NCBI RefSeq assembly: GCF_018613895.1
Contig: NZ_JAGGPH010000011.1
Span: 1 to 64,000 of the forward strand
Source: Curtobacterium sp. ISL-83
Lineage (GTDB): Bacteria > Actinomycetota > Actinomycetes > Actinomycetales > Microbacteriaceae
Length of the DNA: 64,000 nt
Direction: 5' to 3'
The notes beneath the pieces are model-generated. The model had not been told where the DNA came from. It made no database searches and worked only from the letters and a program-made list of their open reading frames with translations. Below, piece by piece: positions 36,024 to 43,005 of this stretch (its first letter is position 1; each line of letters opens with the position of its first letter). Both the position numbers and the translations under genes were made by a program.

Positions 36024-37280
36024 GTGACCGCGCCCGCCACCACCGGTTCGCTCCGGGTCGTCCTGCACCGTGGAGACGCGCTCTCCCGACGTCAGCGACT
36101 CGTCTACGTCTTCGTCCTGGGCGCGCTCACCGCGCTCGGACCGTTCACCATCGACCTCTACCTGCCGGCGTTCCCGGCGCTGAAGCACCAGTTCGGCGTC
36201 ACGGACGGTGTCGTCCAGCTGACGCTCACGGCGACCACGCTCGGGTTCGCCGCCGGGCAGCTCCTGGTGGGTCCGTGGAGCGACAAGGTCGGCCGCCGCC
36301 TGCCGCTCATCATCGCCACCTCGGTCCACGTCGCCGCCTCGATCGGGGCCGCGACCGCGCCGAACATCGAGGTGCTCGGCGTGTTCCGTGTCCTGCAGGG
36401 CATGGGGGCCGCGGCAGGCGGTGTCGTCGCGATGGCCACCGTGCGCGACCTGTTCGGCGGCAAGCCCCTCGTCCGGATGCTGTCCCGCCTGGCGATGGTG
36501 AACGGACTCGCGCCGATCCTCGCCCCGCTCATCGGCTCGCAGATGCTCCGGTTCACGAGCTGGCGTGGGATCTTCGTCTTCCTCGCCTGCTACGGGCTGG
36601 CCGTCGTCATCGCCTCGATCCTGCTCATCGTCGAGACGCTGCCTCCCGAGCGTCGCCAGGAGTCGGGCCACTCGACGATCGGCCAGCGCTACAAGGCGCT
36701 GTTCTCGGACCGCATCTTCGTCGGCGTCGCCCTCATCGGGGCGATGGTCTTCAGCGGGTTGTTCTCGTACCTCAGCGCGTCACCGTTCCTGTTCCAGCAG
36801 GTCTTCGGGCTCGACGCCCAGCAGTACGGCCTGCTCTTCGCGGTGAACTCCGTCGGGGTCGTCATCGGCGTGCAGGTGTCCTCGCGCATCGCACAGCGCG
36901 TGGGCCCGCAGTGGATCCTCGCCTGTTCGACGGCGATGCTGTTCCTGTCCTCGACGGCGATCATCGTGCTGGACATGCTCGGCGCCGGACTCGTCGGCGT
37001 CCTCATCCCGCTCTGGTTCTTCATCGCCGCGTGCGGGTTCTCGTTCCCGCTCGTGCAGGTCATCGGGCTCGCCTCCCACGGCAAGGAGGCGGGCACGGCG
37101 GCCTCGGTCCTCGGGGCGATGAACTTCGGGGTCGCGGGACTGGTCTCGCCCATCGTCGGGTGGCTCGGCATCACGCACGCGGCTCCGATGGCCGCGGTGA
37201 TGGCGAGCACCTCGGCCGTGGCGATCGTGCTGCTGTGGGCGGTCGTCCGGCCGCGCACGGTGCCGGCGCTCACGCACTGA
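36024..37280 (+). CDS. MFS multidrug efflux transporter, Bcr/CflA type
   Basis: 418-residue, 12-helix drug/proton antiporter. Helix 1 has GPFTIDLYLPAFPAL, a hallmark of the DHA1/Bcr-CflA branch, and the inter-helix motif GPWSDKVGRRLPL follows. About 25 polar residues precede helix 1. GTG 36024 has AAGGA eight bases upstream. It is divergent from the TetR gene and probably under its control. Substrate unknown; Bcr/CflA members export dipeptides, sulfonamides and other drugs. Confidence 0.9.
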   Translation: MTAPATTGSLRVVLHRGDALSRRQRLVYVFVLGALTALGPFTIDLYLPAFPALKHQFGVTDGVVQLTLTATTLGFAAGQLLVGPWSDKVGRRLPLIIATSVHVAASIGAATAPNIEVLGVFRVLQGMGAAAGGVVAMATVRDLFGGKPLVRMLSRLAMVNGLAPILAPLIGSQMLRFTSWRGIFVFLACYGLAVVIASILLIVETLPPERRQESGHSTIGQRYKALFSDRIFVGVALIGAMVFSGLFSYLSASPFLFQQVFGLDAQQYGLLFAVNSVGVVIGVQVSSRIAQRVGPQWILACSTAMLFLSSTAIIVLDMLGAGLVGVLIPLWFFIAACGFSFPLVQVIGLASHGKEAGTAASVLGAMNFGVAGLVSPIVGWLGITHAAPMAAVMASTSAVAIVLLWAVVRPRTVPALTH

Positions 37281-37324
37281 CGGTCGGCGGCGGCGGCTGC
37301 GGCTGACCGCACGGACGTCGGGGC

Positions 37325-37969
37325 TCAGGACCCGGCGAGTCCTGCCGTCTCGACCGCCAGCAGTCCGACGACGACCAGGACGGCCACGCTGCCCACGACG
37401 AGGAACGCGCTCGTGTACTCGTACCAGGCTCGGCTCGTCGGGTAGCGCTTCGCGAACACCCGCCAGGCGATCGGTCGGGGTTCCTCGGTGACCTGCACAC
37501 CGAGTGCTTCCGCCACCCGGTCGATGCCGGCGTCGCCCCAGACGTCGGCGCGCATCCGGAACAGGTGCGCGCCGTCGGCGTCGAAGGCCACGAGCTCCCG
37601 GGTGGTCCGGTCCGCGGAGTGCCCGAACGTCGTGGCGAGGACGAGGTGGTGCACCCGCTCCCGCGGGACCCGCTGGTTGGTGGTCACGACGCCGTGGATG
37701 ACCACCCCACGCGAGTCGATGCCGATGTAGGCGGTGCCGAGCCGGACGAACGCGATGCCGACGACGACGGCGAGCGCGAGGACCACCGCTGCGACGAGGG
37801 CCCACAGCCGGAACGGGAACGAGACCCAGAGGAGCGCCACGGCGAGCGGGACGGCGGAGAAGACGATGCTGAGTGCGGTCGACCGGACGAGCGACCGACG
37901 AGGACGGATGAGCACGTCGAAGACGTCGGTGCGTGGCCTCGTGGCCGCTGCCGCTGTGGTGTCCCCCAC
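37325..37969 (-). CDS. PH domain-containing membrane protein
   Basis: 214-residue protein with two N-terminal membrane helices (~33-55 and ~60-82), a bacterial PH-like domain (~85-160: YIGIDSRGVVIHGVVTTNQRVPRERVHHLVLA) and a C-terminal helix (~188-208). GTG 37969 is preceded by GAGGAG at 6-base spacing, favouring it over the ATG at 38050. Function unknown; bacterial PH domains of this sort are membrane-associated scaffolds. It lies convergent to the MFS gene. Confidence 0.82.
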   Translation of the reverse strand: MGDTTAAAATRPRTDVFDVLIRPRRSLVRSTALSIVFSAVPLAVALLWVSFPFRLWALVAAVVLALAVVVGIAFVRLGTAYIGIDSRGVVIHGVVTTNQRVPRERVHHLVLATTFGHSADRTTRELVAFDADGAHLFRMRADVWGDAGIDRVAEALGVQVTEEPRPIAWRVFAKRYPTSRAWYEYTSAFLVVGSVAVLVVVGLLAVETAGLAGS

Positions 37970-38298
37970 GGCTGTCTCCTCGTCCCCTGGGATGCTCGGG
38001 GCAGTACGGAGTGCTGCCCTCGGGGACGGCGCCCCTGCCGTCTGATGCATCTCGGACCGCCCGTCCCGGGGCGCTCCGTCCCGACAGCATAGGCGACTCA
38101 CGGGTATCGGGGACAGTGCGTTCCACCCCCGGTGTCGTTTCCCGCAGCCGCCGGCTCGAACGGGGTGCAGGCGGGTCCGCCGAGAGGGGGACGCTGCGCT
38201 CGACGGCGCCGCCCGGCGACGCCGGCCGGCGCCGTGCGGCAGGGCTGCCTGGAGGCTGTGGGGACGTCGCTGACGTCCGGTTGCGTCCGCGGGAACGA
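37970..38298. other. Interval without a gene between the PH-domain gene and tRNA-Ser
   Basis: Holds the upstream region of the PH-domain gene and GC-rich sequence rich in short inverted repeats (for example around 38215-38240). No gene, RNA or repeat with copies elsewhere in the window was recognised. Confidence 0.5.
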
Positions 38299-38332
38299 CA
38301 GAAGGCACCCGGTCGGGACCGGATGCCTTCTG
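38299..38332 (-). terminator. Terminator of tRNA-Ser
   Basis: Long stem CAGAAGGCA/TGCCTTCTG, one mismatch, then CCGGTC/GACCGG with a 2-base tip; 9 bases beyond the tRNA 3' end. Confidence 0.75.
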
Positions 38333-38341
38333 GTGACGTGG

Positions 38342-38426
38342 CGGAGAATGGGGGATTCGAACCCCCGAGGGCTTGCACCCAACACGCTTTCCAAGCGTGC
38401 GCCATAGGCCACTAGGCGAATTCTCC
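38342..38426 (-). tRNA. tRNA-Ser (anticodon GGA)
   Basis: 85-base tRNA with the long variable arm of serine tRNAs. Acceptor GGAGAAT/ATTCTCC, anticodon stem CACGC/GCGTG with loop TTGGAAA (GGA), discriminator G. Confidence 0.95.
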
Positions 38427-38536
38427 TGGCGCCGTCTCACGACGACGACACCCAATGGTACAGGTCCACGAGGGTGTGGATGACCACCGCTGTGCACAGG
38501 TCGAGGCGGCCCCCATGACCGGACAAGGGCGGCGGC

Positions 38537-38542
38537 TACCCT
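38537..38542 (+). promoter_or_regulatory. -10 box, predicted leaderless start of pta
   Basis: TACCCT, 6 bases before GTG 38549. The spacer itself reads GGAGGT, but it abuts the start codon and is too close to act as a Shine-Dalgarno sequence. Confidence 0.5.
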
Positions 38543-38548
38543 GGAGGT

Positions 38549-40657
38549 GTGTCGACCCGCATCTACATCACGTCAGCAGAGGGGCACGCCGGCAAGAGCA
38601 CCGTCGCCCTCGGTGTCCTCGAGACGCTCGCCCGCACCGTCGGACGCGTGGGTGTGTTCCGTCCGGTCGCACGGTCCGTCGCCGAGCCCGACTACGTCCT
38701 CCAGCTCCTGCTCCAGCACACCGGCGTCGGCATCAGCTACGACGACGCGATCGGCGTGACGTACGACGACGTGCACGCCGACCCGGACGCCGCGCTCGCC
38801 ACGATCGTGAACCGGTTCGCGCAGGTCGAGCGGCAGTGCGACGCCGTCGTCGTCCTCGGGTCGGACTACACGGACGTCGGCAGCCCGACGGAACTCTCGT
38901 TCAACGCGAAGGTGGCCGCGAACCTCGGCGCGCCGGTGCTCCTCGTCCTCGGCGGCCGCGACGCCGCCGATCGTGGCGCGCGGACGCCCGACGCGATGGC
39001 GCAGGTCGCCGACGTGACGACGAGCGAGCTCCGCGCGGCCCACGCGCAGCTCCTCGCGGTGATCGTGAACCGGGCGGCGCCGGACGCGCTCGACGCGATC
39101 GTGTCGAGCGTCGCCACCGCGGTCCGCGACGACCACCCGGGCGTCCCGGTCTGGGCGATCCCGGAGGACCCGGTGCTCGTCGCCCCGACCGTGCGCGCGC
39201 TCCTGGCCGCCACCGACGCGACGCTCGTGCGTGGCGACGACGCGCTGCTCGACCGCGAAGCCCTCGGCACGGTCGTCGCGGGCATGAGCATGGAGAACGT
39301 CCTGCCGCGTCTGATCGAGGGCGGGATCGTGGTCGTCCCGGGGGACCGGAGCGACGTCCTGATCGCCACGCTCCTCGCGAACCAGTCCGAGACGTTCCCC
39401 AGCCTGGCGGGCGTGATCCTGAACGGCGGGTTCGAGACCGCACCGCAGATCTCCCGCCTGCTCGAGGGGCTCTCGAGCTCGTTGCCGATCGCCCAGAACA
39501 CCCTCGGCACGTACGACACCGCACTCCGGATCACCCAGACGCGGGGGCGGCTCGCGGCCGACTCACCGCGGAAGGCCGACCTGGCGCTGGCGCTCTTCGA
39601 GCAGCACGTCGACGCCGACGAACTGCGGGACCGTCTGCAGGTCACCCCGTCGGGTGTCGTGACACCGCTCATGTTCGAGCACGGTCTGCTCGACCGTGCC
39701 CGCGGGTACGGCAAGCACATCGTCCTGCCAGAGGGCGAGGACGACCGCATCCTCCGCGCGGCCTCGACGCTCCTGCAACGCCAGGTCTGCGAGCTGACGA
39801 TCCTCGGCGACCCGGCGGCCATCCGCACCCGCGCGACCGAGCTCGGCCTGGACCTCGACGCCGCACACCTCGTCAGCCCGTTCGACCCGGAGCTCCGGGA
39901 GCGCTTCGCCGAGGAGTACGCCCGGCTCCGCGCCCACAAGGGCATGTCCGTGGAACTCGCCCGCGACACCGTGACCGACGTCTCCTACTTCGGCACGATG
40001 ATGGTGCAGCTCGGCCTCGCCGACGGGATGGTGTCCGGGGCGAAGCACACCACCGCGCACACGATCCGCCCGTCGTTCGAGATCATCAAGACCCGTCCGG
40101 ACACGTCGATCGTGTCGAGCGTGTTCCTGATGGCGCTCGCCGACCGGGTCCTCGTCTACGGGGACTGCGCGGTGATCCCGGACCCGACGAGCGAGCAGCT
40201 CGCCGACATCGCGATCTCGTCCGCCGAGACGGCCACGCAGTTCGGCATCGACCCCAGGGTCGCCATGCTCAGCTACTCGACCGGAGACAGCGGGTCCGGA
40301 GCCGACGTCGACAAGGTCCGCGCTGGGACCGCCTTCGTACGGGAGCGTCGCCCGGACCTGCTGGTCGAGGGCCCGATCCAGTACGACGCCGCGGCCGACC
40401 CCACGGTCGCCAGCGCAAAGATGCCGGACTCCCCGGTCGCCGGTCGAGCGACGGTCTTCATCTTCCCTGACCTGAACACGGGCAACAACACCTACAAGGC
40501 GGTGCAGCGGTCGGCGGGTGCGGTCGCGATCGGACCGGTCCTGCAGGGCCTCCGCAAGCCGATCAACGACCTGTCCCGCGGCGCGCTCGTCAGCGACATC
40601 GTCAACACCGTCGCCATCACGGCGATCCAGGCCGGCACGGCGACCAGCGCGAGCTGA
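38549..40657 (+). CDS. pta: Phosphate acetyltransferase
   Basis: Converts acetyl-CoA and phosphate to acetyl phosphate and CoA. 702 residues in the long three-part form: an N-terminal P-loop-like domain (SAEGHAGKSTVAL, residues 9-21), a middle DRTGG domain (~220-330), and the C-terminal catalytic PTA domain (~375-695: ADGMVSGAKHTTAHTIRP, MLSYSTGDSGSG, and NDLSRGALVSDIV near the end). E. coli Pta is 714 residues with the same order. ackA follows 92 bases later, forming the acetate pathway pair; AckA would make ATP from its product. Confidence 0.96.
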   Translation: MSTRIYITSAEGHAGKSTVALGVLETLARTVGRVGVFRPVARSVAEPDYVLQLLLQHTGVGISYDDAIGVTYDDVHADPDAALATIVNRFAQVERQCDAVVVLGSDYTDVGSPTELSFNAKVAANLGAPVLLVLGGRDAADRGARTPDAMAQVADVTTSELRAAHAQLLAVIVNRAAPDALDAIVSSVATAVRDDHPGVPVWAIPEDPVLVAPTVRALLAATDATLVRGDDALLDREALGTVVAGMSMENVLPRLIEGGIVVVPGDRSDVLIATLLANQSETFPSLAGVILNGGFETAPQISRLLEGLSSSLPIAQNTLGTYDTALRITQTRGRLAADSPRKADLALALFEQHVDADELRDRLQVTPSGVVTPLMFEHGLLDRARGYGKHIVLPEGEDDRILRAASTLLQRQVCELTILGDPAAIRTRATELGLDLDAAHLVSPFDPELRERFAEEYARLRAHKGMSVELARDTVTDVSYFGTMMVQLGLADGMVSGAKHTTAHTIRPSFEIIKTRPDTSIVSSVFLMALADRVLVYGDCAVIPDPTSEQLADIAISSAETATQFGIDPRVAMLSYSTGDSGSGADVDKVRAGTAFVRERRPDLLVEGPIQYDAAADPTVASAKMPDSPVAGRATVFIFPDLNTGNNTYKAVQRSAGAVAIGPVLQGLRKPINDLSRGALVSDIVNTVAITAIQAGTATSAS

Positions 40658-40749
40658 CCCGCCCGCGCACCCCGCGCCTCCCGTCAGCGACCATCGACGA
40701 CCCGCACCACCCGCACCGCGGGCCGTGCCCACCACAGAGAGTGACCCCA

Positions 40750-41946
40750 GTGACCGCAGCCCTCGTCGTGAACTCCGGATCGAGTTCGTTCAAGTACCAG
40801 CTGATCGAGCTCGAGGGCGAACGCATGCTCGCGACCGGGCTCGTGGAGCGCATCGGCGAGCCCACCGGCTCGTGGAAGCACACCAACGCACTCACGGGGG
40901 AGTCGTCGTCGAACGACGCCGCGTCGGTCCCCGACCACGCGGCCGGGTTCCAGGCGATGATCGACGCGTTCGCCAAGGTCGGACCCTCGTTCGACGAGCA
41001 CCCGCCGGCCGTCGTCGGACACCGCGTCGTGCACGGAGGGACCACGTTCGACCGCGCCACCGTCGTCACGCCCGAGGTCGAGCAGCAGATCGACGCCCTG
41101 AGCAGCCTCGCGCCGCTCCACAACCCCGCGAACCTCGAAGGGATCCGCGCGGCGCAGCAGGTGTTCGACACGGTGCCGCACGTCGCGGTCTTCGACACCG
41201 CCTTCCACCAGACGATGCCTCCGCAGGCCTACACGTACGCGATCCCGGCCGACCTGGCGGAGCGGTACGGCGTCCGTCGGTACGGCATGCACGGCACGAG
41301 CCACAAGTACGTCTCCGAGCAGGCCGCGGAGTTCCTCGGACGTCCGCTCGCCGAGCTCAAGACGATCGTGCTGCACCTCGGCAACGGGGCGTCGGCCGCA
41401 GCGATCGACGGCGGGCGCTCGATCGAGACCTCCATGGGCTTGACGCCGCTGGAGGGGCTCGTGATGGGGACCCGTTCCGGCGACCTCGACCCCGCCGTGC
41501 TCATCCACCTGCACCGCGAGGCCGGGATGTCCTTCGACGACCTCGACACGATGCTCAACAAGCAGTCGGGGTTGCTGGGGCTGACCGGCAACGGCGACAT
41601 GCGGGACGTGCAGCAGGCGGCGCTCGACGGGGACGACGAGGCCGAAGCGGCGCTCGCCGTGTACCGGCACCGCATCCGCCGGTACGTGGGGGCGTACACG
41701 GCACAGCTCGGGGGGCTGGACGCCGTCGTGTTCACCGCGGGTGTGGGGGAGAACAACGCGCTGTTGCGTCGACGGGTGCTGGCGGGGCTCGAGCACCTCG
41801 GGATCGAGATCGACGCGGATCGAAACGAGCTGGCCAGCCGGGAGGCCCGACTCATCTCCACGGACACGTCACGTGTCGCGGTGCTCGTCATCCCGACGAA
41901 CGAGGAGCTGGAGATCGCGCGGCAGTCGGCCGCGGTGGCGCTGTAG
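40750..41946 (+). CDS. ackA: Acetate kinase
   Basis: 398-residue ASKHA-fold kinase that makes acetate and ATP from acetyl phosphate and ADP. Signatures: VVNSGSSSFKYQL at the N-terminus, YGMHGTSHKYVS, ILHLGNGASA-type phosphate loop (VLHLGNGASAAAIDGG), GLVMGTRSGDLDP and FTAGVGENNALLR. Two GTG codons are possible; 40750 has a GAGAG stretch at suitable distance and starts MTAALVVNSG, while 40741 abuts it. A strong hairpin in the following repeat ends the operon. Confidence 0.95.
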   Translation: MTAALVVNSGSSSFKYQLIELEGERMLATGLVERIGEPTGSWKHTNALTGESSSNDAASVPDHAAGFQAMIDAFAKVGPSFDEHPPAVVGHRVVHGGTTFDRATVVTPEVEQQIDALSSLAPLHNPANLEGIRAAQQVFDTVPHVAVFDTAFHQTMPPQAYTYAIPADLAERYGVRRYGMHGTSHKYVSEQAAEFLGRPLAELKTIVLHLGNGASAAAIDGGRSIETSMGLTPLEGLVMGTRSGDLDPAVLIHLHREAGMSFDDLDTMLNKQSGLLGLTGNGDMRDVQQAALDGDDEAEAALAVYRHRIRRYVGAYTAQLGGLDAVVFTAGVGENNALLRRRVLAGLEHLGIEIDADRNELASREARLISTDTSRVAVLVIPTNEELEIARQSAAVAL

Positions 41947-41963
41947 GGGGGCGCCGGCCTGAG

Positions 41964-42032
41964 CGAGACGCCGCGGATGTGGCGAGACGCCGCGGACGTA
42001 CCGAGACGCCGCGGGATGGGGCGGCGTCTCGG
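41964..42032. repeat. 19-bp tandem array with terminal hairpin
   Basis: Three 19-base units CGAGACGCCGCGG plus six variable bases (41964, 41983, 42002), then an inverted copy. The last unit and the inverted copy form a perfect 12-bp stem CCGAGACGCCGC/GCGGCGTCTCGG (42001-42012 with 42021-42032, 8-base loop) that likely terminates ackA and the opposing gene. The unit equals units 8-9 of the array at 34999. Confidence 0.85.
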
Positions 42033-42081
42033 CGGCCTGGCCGTGTCTCGACGGTGACGCCGCCGTCTCGGTTGGAACGGG

Positions 42082-42756
42082 TCAGCCCAGCGCGACCAAG
42101 GCGGCGGGGATCGGTGTGTTCCCGCTCGTGACCTCGAACTGCACGCCCACGGCGGTGTCGTCGAGCAGGGCGTGGAGCACGACGGCGGCCACGTCGGCGC
42201 GCGGGATGGAGCCGCGCGGCACGGTCACCCCGACGTCCACCGTGCCCTGCGGCGGCGTGTCCAGGAGCGCGCCGGGACGGACGATCGTCCACCGCAGGCT
42301 CCGGGCGCGGAGGTTCGCGTCGGCCTCCGCCTTCGCTCGGAGGTAGACCTGGAACACGGCCGCTTCGTCCGCTGCGGGGACGACCGCTCGTTCCGGATCG
42401 TACGTGTCGGCGCCCATCGCGGAGATCATCACGTAGCGGCGGATCCCGGCTCGCTCAGTGGCGTCGGCCAGCAGGATCGCCGCGTCGCGGTCAACGGTGA
42501 GCTTCCGCTCGGCACCGCTGTTCGGACCGGCTCCCGCGGCGAAGACGACCGCGTCCACACCGCGGAGGCGCAGCGCGAGGTCGTCGTCCTCCAGTTGCTC
42601 GAGGTCAGCGACCATCGCGCGGGCACCCTGTTGCTCGACGTCGGTGACGTGGGCCGGGTTGCGGACGATGGCGACGGCGTCGTGGCCGGCGTCGGTGATC
42701 TGGCGGGCGAGGAGCAGGGCGATCTGGCCGTGTCCTCCGGCGATGGCGATCTTCAT
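42082..42756 (-). CDS. NAD(P)-binding SDR-like protein
   Basis: 224-residue atypical short-chain dehydrogenase of the NAD(P)H-binding type (NmrA/YwnB-like). The N-terminal Rossmann motif is IAGGHGQIALLLARQ; VVFAAGAGPNSG and the SAMGADTYDP segment follow. The usual catalytic Tyr-x-x-x-Lys is represented by YLRAKAEAD. It may reduce or simply bind a nucleotide cofactor as a redox sensor; substrate unknown. ATG 42756 has GAGGAAG upstream. The region upstream holds the divergent SRP RNA promoter. Confidence 0.82.
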   Translation of the reverse strand: MKIAIAGGHGQIALLLARQITDAGHDAVAIVRNPAHVTDVEQQGARAMVADLEQLEDDDLALRLRGVDAVVFAAGAGPNSGAERKLTVDRDAAILLADATERAGIRRYVMISAMGADTYDPERAVVPAADEAAVFQVYLRAKAEADANLRARSLRWTIVRPGALLDTPPQGTVDVGVTVPRGSIPRADVAAVVLHALLDDTAVGVQFEVTSGNTPIPAALVALG

Positions 42757-42783
42757 GTGTCCGATCTTCCTCGCGCCGTCCGG

Positions 42784-42789
42784 TAGACT
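42784..42789 (+). promoter_or_regulatory. -10 box of SRP RNA
   Basis: TAGACT, 6 bases before the predicted 5' end of SRP RNA at 42796; no convincing -35. Confidence 0.5.
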
Positions 42790-42795
42790 TCTCGG

Positions 42796-42887
42796 CGGCT
42801 CCTCACGTGACGCCATCCAGGCCAACTCCCCCAGGGCGGAAACGCAGCAAGGGTAACCGGGCTCTGGCGGGTGCGTGAGGAGTCTTT
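42796..42887 (+). ncRNA. ffs: Signal recognition particle RNA, small bacterial type (4.5S)
   Basis: Contains the conserved apical domain that binds Ffh: CCCAGGGCGGAAACGCAGCA with the GGAA tetraloop, the symmetric internal loop and flanking AAGGGTAACCGGGC. The ends pair (GGCTCCTCACG with CGTGAGGAGTC), closing a single long hairpin of about 90 bases, then TTTT. Lies upstream of dnaX as in many actinobacteria. Confidence 0.93.
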
Positions 42888-42923
42888 TCGTGTGCGCGCA
42901 GGGTGCGTGAGGAGTCTTTTCGT
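42869..42923 (+). repeat. 23-bp direct duplication of the SRP RNA 3' end
   Basis: Bases 42869-42891 recur exactly at 42901-42923 (beginning GGGTGCGTGAGGAG, ending TTTTCGT), 32 bases apart. The copy includes the 3' strand of the closing stem and the T-run, so it duplicates the RNA end and terminator but not the 5' strand. Confidence 0.9.
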
Positions 42924-42993
42924 TCCCTGACCGACGTGGGTGCGTGGTCGCGCGGACCTGTGGACAGCGGCCCTCGGTGTCGGTCGCGCCGAC

Positions 42994-42999
42994 TACCCT
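42994..42999 (+). promoter_or_regulatory. -10 box, predicted leaderless start of dnaX
   Basis: TACCCT, 6 bases before GTG 43006; the same hexamer and spacing as at pta. Confidence 0.55.
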
Positions 43000-43005
43000 G
43001 GATCC

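Noticed and set aside
42940..43005. Upstream extension of dnaX from 42940
   Set aside because: It would overlap the end of the duplicated SRP repeat region and adds residues unlike the family; the GTG at 43006 after a -10 box begins at the conserved N-terminus.
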